NCBI GenBank assembly: GCA_945890485.1
Contig: CAMDCN010000006.1
Location: 124,001-188,000, forward strand
Direction: 5' to 3'
From: Candidatus Sulfopaludibacter sp. SbA3
GTDB taxonomy: Bacteria; Acidobacteriota; Terriglobia; Bryobacterales; Bryobacteraceae
Length of the DNA: 64,000 nucleotides
Below the pieces are notes generated by a model that had not been told where the DNA came from, did not search any database, and saw nothing but the letters and a program-made list of their open reading frames with translations. The position numbers and the translations under genes were made by a program. The first letter of the stretch is position 1; each line of letters opens with the position of its first letter. Of this stretch, positions 17,471 through 27,097 are shown piece by piece.

Positions 17471-18468
17471 GGCTCAGCGGCCTCCTCGTCGGCGTCGGCC
17501 TATTGTCCGCCTGCGGGCGCTATGGCGACTTTACCTTGCCGCCGCCGTCCGGTCCGGAGCGCCCGGTGCAATGGGTCTGGGAAGACTCCGGCTCGCCCGT
17601 GCTTCCGCGCGGTCCCGCAGGAACATTCGATAGCGTCGACGCGCTGAACCCTTCCATCGTCGCTGTGGCGGGCAAGCTTTGGAACTTCTATTCCGGGTGG
17701 GACGGCCGCCAATGGCGGACCGGCCTCGCCACCAGTGTCGATGGCGGCCAGTCCTGGACCCGCCACCCCGCGGCCCTTCTCGCGCCCGACCCCGCCGCCG
17801 GGGAAGGGCACTACATCAGCGCTAATGGCGCCACCGTCCATCAGGACGGCCGGTTTCTCCATTGGTATCAGGCCGGCAACCCCCCTCAGATCGCTCTCGC
17901 CACCAGCCCCGACGGCTTGAACTGGACCAAGCACGGCACGGTGCTTCCCCGCGGCCCCCGCGGCGCCTGGGACGAACTCGGCGTTGCCGATCCCTATGTT
18001 GTCGCCGCCGGCGGCCAGCTCTACCTTTTCTACCTCGGCCAGGACCGCGCCCGCCGCCAGCGCCTCGGAGTCGCCCTCTCCTCCGACGCCGGCCGCACTT
18101 GGACCAAACTGCGCGCCAATCCGATCCTCGAAATCGGCGCCCCCGGCCGCTTCGATTCGCTCGGCCTGGGAGAGCCAGCCGTCTGGACGTCTCACGGCCG
18201 CTGGTGGATGCTCTATACCGGCCGCGACCGCGCCGAACGCCGCAAGATCGGTCTGGCCGCGTCCTCCGATGGCATCCACTGGCAGCGTACGAGCGAGAGC
18301 CCGCTGATCGCCGGCCAGGCGCCCTGGAACTCTCAGGTCGTCTGCGATCCGGAGATCCTGCCCCTGCCTGATGGCAGCCTCCGGGTCTGGTACGGCGGCG
18401 GCGATGCCCCGCAGCCGGCGGAAAACCTTCACGGCCAAATCGGCCTAGGCCGCCTGGTTCCCCATTAG
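17467..18468 (+). CDS. GH43-like five-bladed beta-propeller lipoprotein
   Basis: 333 residues with a lipoprotein leader ending in LSAC. Repeats of the kind RTGLATSVDGGQSWTRH, IALATSPDGLNWTKHGTVL, LGVALSSDAGRTWTKL and IGLAASSDGIHWQRT mark a five-bladed propeller like the GH43/GH32 clan. Acidic residues at blade starts (NPSIVAV, DPYVVAAGG, GEPAVWTS, DPEILPLPDG) fit catalytic or binding positions of that clan, but activity is unproven. ATGA overlap with the kinase gene makes translational coupling likely. Its stop overlaps the convergent AAA+ gene by four bases. Confidence 0.78.
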   Translation: MRLSGLLVGVGLLSACGRYGDFTLPPPSGPERPVQWVWEDSGSPVLPRGPAGTFDSVDALNPSIVAVAGKLWNFYSGWDGRQWRTGLATSVDGGQSWTRHPAALLAPDPAAGEGHYISANGATVHQDGRFLHWYQAGNPPQIALATSPDGLNWTKHGTVLPRGPRGAWDELGVADPYVVAAGGQLYLFYLGQDRARRQRLGVALSSDAGRTWTKLRANPILEIGAPGRFDSLGLGEPAVWTSHGRWWMLYTGRDRAERRKIGLAASSDGIHWQRTSESPLIAGQAPWNSQVVCDPEILPLPDGSLRVWYGGGDAPQPAENLHGQIGLGRLVPH

Positions 18469-19517
18469 GCCGCCCTCTTCCCGGGCACCACGTCCAGCCG
18501 CTCGCTGCTCGAGTTCAACTCAAACCGCACCAGCGAATCGGGCGCGACGCGTCCCTCCGCCACCATCGCCGCCAGCGGTTGCATCACAAAACGGTGCAAC
18601 GTCCGCTTCAATTCGCGCGCGCCGTATTCGACGCTCGTCCCCCGCCGTAACAGGAACTGGCGGCTTCGCTTGGGCACCTCCACCCGGAAACTGCGATTGC
18701 CTAGTCGCCGGTCCAAATGCTCCTGGAGCACCCGTACCTGCAAATCGAGGATTTTTTCGAGCGCCGCCGCGTCGAGCGACTGGTAGGTCAGCATCAGATC
18801 GATCCGGTTCACAAACTCGGGAGCAAACTTCCGCTTCACTGCCGCCACCGCCACCGTCTCCAGACGCTTAGCCCCGCTCCGTCCCTCCTCAATGGACCGC
18901 ACCGTAGCCGTCTCCAAGCCGAACTCCGGCCGCAACTCCCGCGCCATTTCGCGCGCTCCCAAGTTGCTCGTCAGGAAGATCAGCGATCGCTCAAAGTTGA
19001 CGATCGAGTTGTCCCCCAACCGCAGCGACGCCTTGTCCAGTACGCCCAGCAGGAGTCGCTGCAGCGACCCGGCGGCCTTTTCGATCTCATCAAACAGCAC
19101 AATCGAAAGGTTGTTCTGCTCGCTCATCACCGCGTTCAGCTTCACCTGCGTCAGCAGCGGCTGCGTTTCCCGATGGCCCAGGTATCCCGGCGGCGCCCCG
19201 ATCAGCTTGGCTACCTCGTGCTCCATTTGGTACTCGCCGCAATCGATTCGCAAGACATTTTTAGCGTTGCCGTGCAAAACCTCGGCCAAGGCTTCCACTG
19301 TTCTCGTCTTGCCGGTACCCGTCGGGCCCAGCAAGAGGAATACCCCGATTGGCCGGCCCTCAGGCGACAAGCCGGCTTGATACATCTGAATGTACGGAAT
19401 AATCGCGTCCAGGCTCTCCGGCTGACCGATAACACGTTCAGCGAGTTGTTCAGCCATCTTGGCTCCACGCGGATTCAGAGCCGTCTTTTTGCTACGGGCA
19501 GGCAGTAAGGTCTTCAC
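18465..19517 (-). CDS. AAA+ ATPase with a single ClpA/ClpB D2-type module
   Basis: 350 residues. The module begins ERVIGQPESLDAIIPYIQ and has Walker A GPTGTGKT, pore loop GAPPGYLGHRE with the substrate-gripping Tyr, Walker B IVLFDEIEKA, sensor 1 FLTSNLGA, and the small D2 domain to the end. There is no Clp N-domain, no D1 module and no middle domain, so it is not ClpA, ClpB or ClpC. No ClpP-binding loop is obvious. It could unfold proteins as a one-ring machine. A start at 19457 (MAEQLAERVIGQ) is also possible. Confidence 0.82.
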   Translation of the reverse strand: MKTLLPARSKKTALNPRGAKMAEQLAERVIGQPESLDAIIPYIQMYQAGLSPEGRPIGVFLLLGPTGTGKTRTVEALAEVLHGNAKNVLRIDCGEYQMEHEVAKLIGAPPGYLGHRETQPLLTQVKLNAVMSEQNNLSIVLFDEIEKAAGSLQRLLLGVLDKASLRLGDNSIVNFERSLIFLTSNLGAREMARELRPEFGLETATVRSIEEGRSGAKRLETVAVAAVKRKFAPEFVNRIDLMLTYQSLDAAALEKILDLQVRVLQEHLDRRLGNRSFRVEVPKRSRQFLLRRGTSVEYGARELKRTLHRFVMQPLAAMVAEGRVAPDSLVRFELNSSSERLDVVPGKRAA

Positions 19518-19566
19518 GCTTCGGACTATACACCGACGTCACCAAGAAATCGGCGCGCGGGACTCT

Positions 19567-19603
19567 CGAAAAAGCCTGCTTTGCAAAACAAAGTAGTGGC
19601 TTT
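19567..19603 (-). terminator. Rho-independent terminator after wecB
   Basis: On the minus strand AAAGCC pairs with GGCTTT and the inner CTTTG with CAAAG around a five-base loop, with small bulges. The run GGCTTTTTCG follows. It overlaps the last bases of wecB and separates it from the AAA+ gene. Confidence 0.78.
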
Positions 19604-20735
19604 ATCTGCTGAAGAATGAGGCAGTTGCGTCGGCTATCCGCTCGCTGGCGCGCCCATCGCCGTATGGGTTGTGAACGAGGGCCATCGCATCTCGCAATTT
19701 GGGGTCGTCCAACAGCCGATTCGCTTCCAATAGAATTTTGCCCCGGTCCGTCCCGACCAGTTTTACCGTCCCCGCGGCGACCGCCTCCGGACGCTCCGTC
19801 TTCTCCCGCAATACCAGAATCGGCTTGCCGAGCGACGGTCCCTCTTCCTGCACCCCGCCCGAATCCGTGATCAACAGATACGCGCGGCGCATCAGGTCAA
19901 TGAACGGGACGTAGTCGAGCGGAGCGATCCGGTGGACATTCGGCCGATGCGCCAGTAGCCTGGTGACCGGGTCTTGCACATTGGGGTTCGGATGCACCGG
20001 GTATACAATTTCGACGTCCGGCCGCTCTGCGAGATCGGCCAAGGCTTGGCAGATCCGCTCAAATCCGCTGCCAAAACTCTCGCGCCGATGCGCGGTGACG
20101 ACGATCAGCTTTTTCGCCGGATTGAGCCGGCTCCAATCGGTATCCGCGACCATGGTTCCAGCTTCCAGGCCCCGTTTGACGTGGAGGACCGCGTCAATGC
20201 CTGTATTCCCGGTAACCCAGATGCGCTCATCCGCCACACCTTCCCGCCGCAGATTGTCCGCCGCCCAGGAGGTAGCGGCAAAGTGCAGGTCCGCCATCCG
20301 TCCGGTTAAGACACGGTTCATCTCTTCGGGAAACGGCTGCGCCAAGTCGCCCGTACGGAGCCCGGCTTCGATATGGCCCACCGGAACCCGCGCGTAAAAC
20401 GCCGCCAAAGCGCCACACAGTGTCGTTGTGGTGTCGCCTTGCACGAACGCGATCTCCGGCTTCCACCCGTCCGCCCCCATCAGCACCGGCTCCAGAGCCG
20501 CCATCATTCTCGCGGTGGACTGGAATAGCGTCTGGCCCGGTTGCATCAGGTTCAGGTCGTAATCAGGCTGCACCTCGAACGCGCCAAGCACCTGATCCAA
20601 CATGCCCCGATGCTGCGCCGTGACGCACACCCGCACCTCAAACCGTTCCGGCTGGCTTCGGAAATGCAGCACGACCGGGCAGAGCTTGATCGCCTCCGGA
20701 CGGGTGCCAAACAGGAACAGGACGCGTACTGGCAT
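19602..20735 (-). CDS. wecB: UDP-N-acetylglucosamine 2-epimerase (non-hydrolysing)
   Basis: Converts UDP-GlcNAc to UDP-ManNAc for surface polysaccharides. The family signatures are LFLFGTRPEAIKLCPVV at the N-terminus, VGHIEAGLRTGD in the middle and LLITDSGGVQEEGPSLGKP near the end. Length 377 residues is normal. It begins 13 bases after infA on the same strand and ends in a terminator, so infA and wecB may share a transcript. No other polysaccharide gene is adjacent. Confidence 0.95.
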   Translation of the reverse strand: MPVRVLFLFGTRPEAIKLCPVVLHFRSQPERFEVRVCVTAQHRGMLDQVLGAFEVQPDYDLNLMQPGQTLFQSTARMMAALEPVLMGADGWKPEIAFVQGDTTTTLCGALAAFYARVPVGHIEAGLRTGDLAQPFPEEMNRVLTGRMADLHFAATSWAADNLRREGVADERIWVTGNTGIDAVLHVKRGLEAGTMVADTDWSRLNPAKKLIVVTAHRRESFGSGFERICQALADLAERPDVEIVYPVHPNPNVQDPVTRLLAHRPNVHRIAPLDYVPFIDLMRRAYLLITDSGGVQEEGPSLGKPILVLREKTERPEAVAAGTVKLVGTDRGKILLEANRLLDDPKLRDAMALVHNPYGDGRASERIADATASFFSR

Positions 20736-20748
20736 CGCAAAAATCGGC

Positions 20749-20967
20749 CTATTTGTGGCGGTAGGTGATGCGGCCCTTCGTCAGATCGTAAGGGGACATT
20801 TCCAGCGTCACCCGGTCGCCCGCCAGCACGCGGATGCGATTGCGGCGCAGTTTGCCTGCCAAATGGGCCAAAACGATCTTTTCCTGGTCCAACTGAACGC
20901 TAAACAAACCACTGGGAAATTTCTCTACAACGGTTCCGGTTACTTCAATACTATCTTCTTTACTCAT
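20749..20967 (-). CDS. infA: Translation initiation factor IF-1
   Basis: 72 residues forming one S1/OB fold: [40 protein letters not shown] and [10 protein letters not shown]-1 covers the ribosomal A site during initiation. Compared with the common form it carries Gln-Glu changes in the loop [10 protein letters not shown] but no missing core residue. It has its own promoter and a GAGAGG ribosome binding site. It is not beside ribosomal protein genes here but leads into wecB, so it may be one of several infA copies. Confidence 0.95.
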   Translation of the reverse strand: MSKEDSIEVTGTVVEKFPSGLFSVQLDQEKIVLAHLAGKLRRNRIRVLAGDRVTLEMSPYDLTKGRITYRHK

Positions 20968-20984
20968 TCGCCTCTCAACTCTTC

Positions 20985-21014
20985 AGTATAGTCTCAAAAA
21001 TTTGCGGCGGTGAA
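20985..21014 (-). promoter_or_regulatory. Sigma-70-type promoter of infA
   Basis: Minus-strand -35 TTCACC (21009-21014), 18-base spacer and -10 TATACT (20985-20990). The expected start of transcription is about ten bases before the infA ATG, giving a short leader that still holds GAGAGG. Confidence 0.6.
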
Positions 21015-21034
21015 CGATAAGTCCCTCGACCGCC

Positions 21035-22060
21035 ATGATTTCCATCAAAGATGCTGTTGATCAACTGGCCAACCGCGAACAAACGGCTCGGGAAGCGCTA
21101 ACCGCCTATCGGCAGGCGATCGAGCAGACCCAACATCACGTCTTTCCGCTATTCCCGCGGGCAGCCCAGGCCCAACAACCCGTCGTCCGCAAGATACTAC
21201 AGGATGTGGCCGCCACCCCGCAAGCGGTAGCGGGCAGCGCCGGCCGTTGGGCCGAGGCGGTTGCCACCTTTGCCGCGTGTGCGCAGGCGGCCCAAGCCCG
21301 AGACTTGGCGATGTTGCGCGAACTGCTCAGTCTTCTCGCCCAGGCGGCCGACGATTCGAGCGGTCTCTCACAAAACTCAGCGGCCGGCTTCGAGCATCTG
21401 GGCAAAAATCTGGAACAACTTTCGACGGCTCCGGACCTCGAAACCCTTCGTGACGGGTTGACCCAGCATATGGGGCGATTGCGGCAATTCGTCGCCCAGG
21501 TTTTGGCGGACCAGGAAAGGGCGACATCGCGCTTGGTTACCGAGGTGGCGCAGTTCGAGGGCCGTGTCGCCGAACTCGAAACACTCGCCTCCACCGACTC
21601 GCTCACCGGCATCGCCAATCGGCGATCCTTTGAAGCGTCGTTGGCCATGGCCATCGCCTCCGGGCAGAAACTTTCCCTGCTCCTCTACGACTTGGATGAA
21701 TTCAAGAGCATCAATGACCGTCTCGGGCATGAAGCAGGTGATCAGGTCCTCACCCACTTTGCCCATGTGTTGCGCGACGAGATCCGGGCCGATGACGTAG
21801 CCGCCCGGATTGGCGGCGATGAGTTTGTCGCTCTGCTGTACTGCCCGCTCGAAGGCGCGCTTCGCCGCAGCAAGCAGATCCTTGGACGCCTCGAACGACG
21901 GCATGAAGTCACCTGCAATGGCCGGTCGCTGTTTGTACCCATACGCGTCTCGGTCGGAGTGGTCGAGCACCTTGCGGGGGAAAGCGCGGCTTCGCTTCTC
22001 CGCCGGGCCGACGAAGCGATGTACGCCGTCAAGGGGCATCGGGCTGCCGCGCTGCGATAG
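21035..22060 (+). CDS. Diguanylate cyclase (GGDEF) with helical N-terminal domain
   Basis: Makes cyclic di-GMP from two GTP. The active site GGDEF is at residues 260-264 in ARIGGDEFVALL, and the product-inhibition site RADD lies five residues before it, so feedback control should be intact. The first 180 residues are helical and Ala/Gln-rich with no membrane segment, so the enzyme is probably cytoplasmic. No EAL domain is present. It diverges from infA. The signal sensed by the N-terminal part is unknown. Confidence 0.93.
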   Translation: MISIKDAVDQLANREQTAREALTAYRQAIEQTQHHVFPLFPRAAQAQQPVVRKILQDVAATPQAVAGSAGRWAEAVATFAACAQAAQARDLAMLRELLSLLAQAADDSSGLSQNSAAGFEHLGKNLEQLSTAPDLETLRDGLTQHMGRLRQFVAQVLADQERATSRLVTEVAQFEGRVAELETLASTDSLTGIANRRSFEASLAMAIASGQKLSLLLYDLDEFKSINDRLGHEAGDQVLTHFAHVLRDEIRADDVAARIGGDEFVALLYCPLEGALRRSKQILGRLERRHEVTCNGRSLFVPIRVSVGVVEHLAGESAASLLRRADEAMYAVKGHRAAALR

Positions 22061-22130
22061 ACGTATGGCCCATGGAGTCCAGTTGTCGAGGGAGTCCTGT
22101 GGCCTTGGGAGTCCGCGCGCGGCCATCCCG

Positions 22131-22148
22131 TATAATGTGAACCGGAAG
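22131..22148 (+). promoter_or_regulatory. Probable -10 and ribosome binding site of the SDR gene
   Basis: A consensus TATAAT (22131-22136) is followed by GGAAG (22144-22148) and a TTG start at 22157. The transcript leader would be about 14 bases. No good -35 is seen at the normal spacing; TTGGGA at 22105 is 20 bases away. Confidence 0.5.
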
Positions 22149-22156
22149 TACCCTCC

Positions 22157-22972
22157 TTGCAAGGTAAACGCATTCTCATCACTGGAGCCGGCCGTGGTAT
22201 CGGCAAGCGCCTCGCCATTGGCCTCGCCGCTAAAGGCGCCATCGTCGGGCTGCTTGCCCGCACAAAAGCCGAAATCGATCTCACCCATCTCGAAATACAA
22301 CACGCCGGAGGCGTCGCACTGCGCCTGCCCGGCGATGTCCGGGAACTCGATCGAATGATCATGGCTGCCGAGCGGATGCGTGCCAGTTTCGGCGGCACCG
22401 ACATCCTCATCTGCGCCGCCGGCGTCCAAGGGCCAATCGGGGCCATGCACGATGCCGACACCCGCGCGTGGCGGGAGACCTTTGAGACCAATGTTTTCGG
22501 CGTCATGCATGCTTGCCGTGCCGTGCTCCCGGAAATGGTTCAGCGCCGCGCCGGCAAAATCATCGTCATCAGCGGCGGTGGGTCGCTCACTCCTCGCCCT
22601 CACTTCTCCGCCTACGCCGCCTCCAAAGCCGCTGTCGTCCGGTTCGTGGAAACGATCTCCTCCGAGTATGCCGAACACAACGTCCAGGCCAACTGTCTCG
22701 CGCCCGGAGGTACCTATACCAACATGACCGATGAAATCCTTGCTGCTGGTGAAGAACGCGCCGGATGGAAGGAGATCGAGGACGCCCGCCAGATTCGGAT
22801 GACCGGCGGCGTCCCGCTCGAAAAGCAACTACAACTGGCTGTGTTTCTCGCCAGCGAGGCGTCGAATCACGTCTCCGGCAAGTTACTCCGCTACGACGAT
22901 GACTGGAGGAAGCTAGCGCAAGGCTCTGTAAGTCCGGAGCTTTTCACCTTACGTCGGATCACTAAAAGCTGA
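22157..22972 (+). CDS. Short-chain dehydrogenase/reductase (SDR)
   Basis: Classical SDR of 271 residues. The cofactor loop GAGRGIG is at residues 10-16, NAG is replaced by CAAGVQG, the catalytic Ser lies in VISGGGSL, and Tyr/Lys are in YAASK (153-157). The changed NAG motif (AAG) is common. Substrate unknown. The start is a TTG supported by the upstream GGAAG. It sits between the diguanylate cyclase and the hybrid kinase with no evident link. Confidence 0.92.
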   Translation: MQGKRILITGAGRGIGKRLAIGLAAKGAIVGLLARTKAEIDLTHLEIQHAGGVALRLPGDVRELDRMIMAAERMRASFGGTDILICAAGVQGPIGAMHDADTRAWRETFETNVFGVMHACRAVLPEMVQRRAGKIIVISGGGSLTPRPHFSAYAASKAAVVRFVETISSEYAEHNVQANCLAPGGTYTNMTDEILAAGEERAGWKEIEDARQIRMTGGVPLEKQLQLAVFLASEASNHVSGKLLRYDDDWRKLAQGSVSPELFTLRRITKS

Positions 22973-23019
22973 TTCGCGATACTCTGTTCATAAGCGGAGC
23001 AACTAGCTCCCATGAGCAT

Positions 23020-25371
23020 TTGTCCTTGCGTCAACTGTTGTTCTTTCTCGTGTTCGCGTTCGCCTCGGGGCTTTGGGCTCAACCCGCACCGATCCGGATA
23101 GGCTCCGCTTCGGCCGAGCCGGATGCCTATTCGCTACCCGACGGCACCGCGACTGGTTTCTTCGTCGAGGTCTTCCGCGAGGCCGCCCGGCGGGAGGGCC
23201 TGACCATTTCCTGGGTCTTCTCCGATCGTGCCGCGGATGTCGCTCTCGAGTCCGGCAAGGTCGACATCTACGCGGGTATTTTCCCTACGCCCGAACGCCG
23301 CCGGAGGCTGCACCTTACCGAACCGTGGTGGACCGTACCCACCTACTTCGCCGTCGCCGAGAACTCCGCGCTCCACTCGACGAAGCATCTGGCCGGGCAT
23401 TCGCTCTTGTACAGCAGTTCGCCGCCCTTGCCGGCACCTATAGAGGACCTGCTCCCGGGGGTTCAGGCGAGTGTCGTGCGGGCCGCACCAGACCGGATGA
23501 GTGCCGTCTGCCTCGGCGAAGCCGACGCGGCGTTTTTCACCCAACCTGTGCTCCGCTCTCTCTTGCTCGATCGGCCGGCACCCTGCGAGAAGCGCTCGCT
23601 TCGGCTCCTGCTCCAGAACGATTTCAGTATGCGTCTTGCCATCGCCAGTCAACCAGCACAAGCGGCACTGGCGAATCGACTCCGCGACCGGATCGGCGAA
23701 ATGGCGCTCGACGGCGCGCTGGGCGCGTTGGCTCGGAAATTTGATCAGGCGCCGCTGCCGTCAGATGCCTTCGCTCTCCGTTCCCCGTGGAATCCTCTCT
23801 CCGTCGGTTTGGCTCTTAGCGGCCTGCTGCTTCTCGGCGGTCTAAGCTGGGCTCTGCTTCGGTTGCGCGCCTCGCGCCTCGAAGCCGAACGGGCGGCGCT
23901 TGCCAAGGAACAGTTTCTGGCCATGATGAGCCACGAGATCCGTACGCCGATGAACGCCGCCCTCGGCTACATGGATCTGCTGCTCGAAACCCGCCTTGAG
24001 CCCGAGCAGCGCTCGTTTGTTGAAGACATCGGCCGTGCGACCAGCTCCTTGCTGTCGGTTCTTTCCGGCATCATGGAATACGCCAAGCTTCGCAGCGAGG
24101 CCCCAGCCACACCCGCTGAGCCATTTGATGTATCCCGCCTTCTCGACGAGGTGGTCGCCACCATCGCTCTAACCGCCGAATCCAAAGGCCTCGATCTGTT
24201 GATCGACGTTCGGCCCGCGGTGCCCATCGAACTGCTTGGCGACGCCTCACGCCTGCGTCAGGTGCTCACGAATCTCCTGGCAAACTCCATCAAATTTACT
24301 GAGGCCGGCTATGTCCGGCTGCAGGTGAACTACACAGGCGCTTTGGAAATCACCGTCTCGGACTCCGGTATTGGCATTCCCCCCGACAAGCAGAGTGAGA
24401 TATTCGAACCGTTCGCCCAAGTCGATTCCTCCGATAGTCGAAGCCACGGCGGTGTTGGATTGGGACTTGCGATCGTCCGTGCCTTGGTCACGGGCATGAA
24501 CGGAACTCTTCGGCTCGAAAGCCGGGTAAGTTTCGGTTCCCAGTTCCATATCAGCCTTCCGTTCCAACGCTCTGGCGCCGCGCCAGGATGGCTGGAGGCG
24601 GCGGCCGGCAGCGGAAGCCGCGGCCAAATCGCGATCGTCGCGGCTCGCTCTGCCAACGCCAACCTGCTCGCCGAATATTTTCAGCACGTCGGTTGGGAGG
24701 TCTGGACGTTCCCCGACGCAGCCGCGGCGCAATCGCAGGCTCCGGCCCTGAAACCAGGTTGGTGGCTCGCCGCCGAACCCGCGGCCGCTCCTGACGCGGT
24801 TGGTCTGGCGCAGTGGGCCACGGGGCGCGGCGCCGCCCGCACCCTGCTTCTCAGTTCCACCAGCGCCTTGCGCTTAGTTTCTGAACCCACCCGCCTCGCC
24901 TACACGTCGGTGTGCACTTGGCCCGTTACCCCGGCCACCGTCCGCCGCCTGCTGCAAAATGAAGCCCCGGCTCCCACAGATCAAGACGCCGCGCTGCTCC
25001 CGGTGCTGGTGGTCGACGATAATCCGATCAATCGTAAAGTGGCCGGCGCCTTGCTCTCTCGTCTGGGTTGCACTGTCGAATATGCTGAAAACGGGCGCAT
25101 CGCTCTCGAAAAATGCCGCCACTCCCGTTTCGGCCTAGTTTTGATGGATTGCCAGATGCCCATCATGGACGGCTACGAATCTACCCAACGCATTCGCGCC
25201 ATGGCCAGTGATCACGTCCCCATCTACGGCGTCAGCGCCAGCACCGATATGGAAACCTACCGCCGCTGCCTCGATGCTGGGATGGACGGCTATTCGCCCA
25301 AACCGGTATCGCTCCAGAATCTTCGCGTGCTGCTTAAGGCAGTGGCGCCGCGCTCTGCTCCGGCGTCGTAA
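23020..25371 (+). CDS. Hybrid sensor histidine kinase with periplasmic solute-binding domain and receiver
   Basis: 783 residues. A signal peptide ([19 protein letters not shown]) is followed by a type-3 solute-binding domain ([40 protein letters not shown]), a membrane helix near 260-280, HisKA with [14 protein letters not shown] (H305), and HATPase motifs [21 protein letters not shown] and [11 protein letters not shown] stretch from about 530 to 645 looks like a receiver that has lost its Asp. A good receiver closes the protein ([13 protein letters not shown]710 in [15 protein letters not shown]). No HPt domain is adjacent. The start is a TTG. Its last 38 bases overlap the convergent DUF1080 gene. 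Confidence 0.9.
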   Translation: MSLRQLLFFLVFAFASGLWAQPAPIRIGSASAEPDAYSLPDGTATGFFVEVFREAARREGLTISWVFSDRAADVALESGKVDIYAGIFPTPERRRRLHLTEPWWTVPTYFAVAENSALHSTKHLAGHSLLYSSSPPLPAPIEDLLPGVQASVVRAAPDRMSAVCLGEADAAFFTQPVLRSLLLDRPAPCEKRSLRLLLQNDFSMRLAIASQPAQAALANRLRDRIGEMALDGALGALARKFDQAPLPSDAFALRSPWNPLSVGLALSGLLLLGGLSWALLRLRASRLEAERAALAKEQFLAMMSHEIRTPMNAALGYMDLLLETRLEPEQRSFVEDIGRATSSLLSVLSGIMEYAKLRSEAPATPAEPFDVSRLLDEVVATIALTAESKGLDLLIDVRPAVPIELLGDASRLRQVLTNLLANSIKFTEAGYVRLQVNYTGALEITVSDSGIGIPPDKQSEIFEPFAQVDSSDSRSHGGVGLGLAIVRALVTGMNGTLRLESRVSFGSQFHISLPFQRSGAAPGWLEAAAGSGSRGQIAIVAARSANANLLAEYFQHVGWEVWTFPDAAAAQSQAPALKPGWWLAAEPAAAPDAVGLAQWATGRGAARTLLLSSTSALRLVSEPTRLAYTSVCTWPVTPATVRRLLQNEAPAPTDQDAALLPVLVVDDNPINRKVAGALLSRLGCTVEYAENGRIALEKCRHSRFGLVLMDCQMPIMDGYESTQRIRAMASDHVPIYGVSASTDMETYRRCLDAGMDGYSPKPVSLQNLRVLLKAVAPRSAPAS

Positions 25372-26035
25372 CGCCCGGCGGCAGTTCCATAATCCGGATG
25401 TTCCGGAAGTGAATCTTCGCCCCCTCGCTCTCGAGGCACAGGTAGCCTTTTTTCTGCGAAGACTTCGCAATCCCGTTCACAAACTTGCCATTAATGGCGA
25501 GCTTGATCACCCCGTCCACCGCTACCACGTCGTAAGTATTCCACTGCCCGCGCGGCAAGCACCGCATCTCCACCGAGCGGCTTCGGCCCGCCCGCGGCGT
25601 ATCCGGAACCGTCGTCACCCCGCCCACGCCAAATAGCTCGCCGCTGACGTACGAATCCGTCGGCATCACCCCGTCGCGTATATGCAGCTTCGGCCAATCC
25701 AGTTCCAGCATCTGGACTTCCACGCCATCCGGCAACCGGTTCTTCTCCCCCGGCCGTGCCCCGCTCCATACAAACACGCCGCTATTCCCGCCCGGCTCCG
25801 TGTGCATCCATTCGATATGCAGAATGAAATTCTCATACATCCGGTCGCTCCGCATCACCCCAATCGGCAGGCCCTTGCAGATCAATTCCCCATTCACTAC
25901 CGACCACGTATCCGGGTCCGTATTCACGTTCACCCAGCCTGACAAGTCTTTCCCGTTAAACAGGTCCCGGAACCCCAACGGAGGATCGGCGGCCCAGCCC
26001 AGCGCAGCGAAAAGGAATACTGTAAGCAGTTTCAT
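25334..26035 (-). CDS. DUF1080 (3-keto-disaccharide hydrolase-like) secreted protein
   Basis: 233 residues: signal peptide [16 protein letters not shown], then the family opening [15 protein letters not shown], the core [15 protein letters not shown], and [20 protein letters not shown] at the end. The fold is a concanavalin-like sandwich. Some members hydrolyse 3-keto sugars made by Gfo/Idh/MocA-type dehydrogenases, which fits the Gfo/Idh/MocA gene in this window, though not next to it. The convergent overlap with the kinase gene is unusually long. Confidence 0.9.
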   Translation of the reverse strand: MKLLTVFLFAALGWAADPPLGFRDLFNGKDLSGWVNVNTDPDTWSVVNGELICKGLPIGVMRSDRMYENFILHIEWMHTEPGGNSGVFVWSGARPGEKNRLPDGVEVQMLELDWPKLHIRDGVMPTDSYVSGELFGVGGVTTVPDTPRAGRSRSVEMRCLPRGQWNTYDVVAVDGVIKLAINGKFVNGIAKSSQKKGYLCLESEGAKIHFRNIRIMELPPGVTTPEQSAAPLP

Positions 26036-26056
26036 TTTTACCTACGATAATAGGTC

Positions 26057-27097
26057 ATGCGGCGTTTGGCTACCCTCCTCTCCGTCCTTGCCCTGCTCTG
26101 CCTCCCGGCCAGCACCCTCGACCGCTCGGAGTTCGCCAGCCTTGTCGCCAGCCTCTCGGAGCCCGAAGGCTACTTCGACACCGACAATCTCATCTCGAAC
26201 GAGTCCACGTTTCTCACCGTGGCCGGCCGTTTGCGCACTCTCCCGCGCGGCGGGGTCTATCTCGGTGTCGGCCCCGATCAGAACTACTCTTACATCGCCC
26301 ACCTTCGCCCTCAACTGGCCTTTATGGTCGATATCCGCCGTGGCAATCTCCTCGAACATCTCCTCTTTCGCGGCCTCTTCGCCCAGTCCCGCAACCGTCT
26401 CGAATATCTTTGCCTTCTTCTCGGTCGCGCTGTCCCCGCCGACCTCGCCGCCTGGGATCAACGCTCTGTCGCCGACCTGGTTCGCTACATCGACGCCGCG
26501 CCGCGCCAACCCAAGCCCCCGCCCCTCGCCGACCCCGGCCTGCCCCTCTCCGACGAAGACCGGAAGACCATCACCGGCTTCCACCAGCGTTTCCTCGCCG
26601 ATGGCCTCGACCTCCGGTTCAGCTCCCACGGCCGCGAACCCCGCCCGTACTACCCCCGCCTCCGCGATCTCGTCCTGGCCGCTGACGCCGCGGGCCAACC
26701 GGCCAGCTATCTCGCCAACGAAGACGATTTCCGCTACGTCCAACGCATGCACCGCGAAAACCGCATCGTTCCCGTCGTCGCCAATCTCGCCGGCGAAAAG
26801 TCGCTCCGCGCGATCGCCGAATACGTCCGCCGCGAGAAGCTCGCCGTCGCCGCCATTTACACCTCGAACGTCGAACAGTACCTCTACCGGGGCGGGGAAC
26901 TGGCCCGTTTCGCGCGCAATCTCGACGCCTTCCCCCGCACGCCGGATTCGCTCATCATCCGCAGCGGCATGGGCCCGTACGCTCGCGGCAATACCTACAG
27001 CGATCAACTCGTCCAGCCGCTCGAAGGCTTCCTATCCGACTTCGCCGCCGGTCGCCTCCGCTCCTACGCCGACATTATCCGCGCGAGCAAGCCCTAG
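26057..27097 (+). CDS. Conserved secreted protein with GVGPDQN motif, function unknown
   Basis: 346 residues with a signal peptide (MRRLATLLSVLALLCLPAST). The opening LVASLSEPEGYFDTDNLISN and the segment GGVYLGVGPDQNYSYIAHLR followed by LAFMVDIRRGNLLEHLLF look strongly constrained and remind me of an uncharacterised family seen in several phyla. The glycine-rich strand-turn followed by an Asp at a strand end resembles a Rossmann-type SAM site, but this is a guess. It diverges from the DUF1080 gene by 21 bases and overlaps the convergent PPK2 gene by four. Confidence 0.68.
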   Translation: MRRLATLLSVLALLCLPASTLDRSEFASLVASLSEPEGYFDTDNLISNESTFLTVAGRLRTLPRGGVYLGVGPDQNYSYIAHLRPQLAFMVDIRRGNLLEHLLFRGLFAQSRNRLEYLCLLLGRAVPADLAAWDQRSVADLVRYIDAAPRQPKPPPLADPGLPLSDEDRKTITGFHQRFLADGLDLRFSSHGREPRPYYPRLRDLVLAADAAGQPASYLANEDDFRYVQRMHRENRIVPVVANLAGEKSLRAIAEYVRREKLAVAAIYTSNVEQYLYRGGELARFARNLDAFPRTPDSLIIRSGMGPYARGNTYSDQLVQPLEGFLSDFAAGRLRSYADIIRASKP

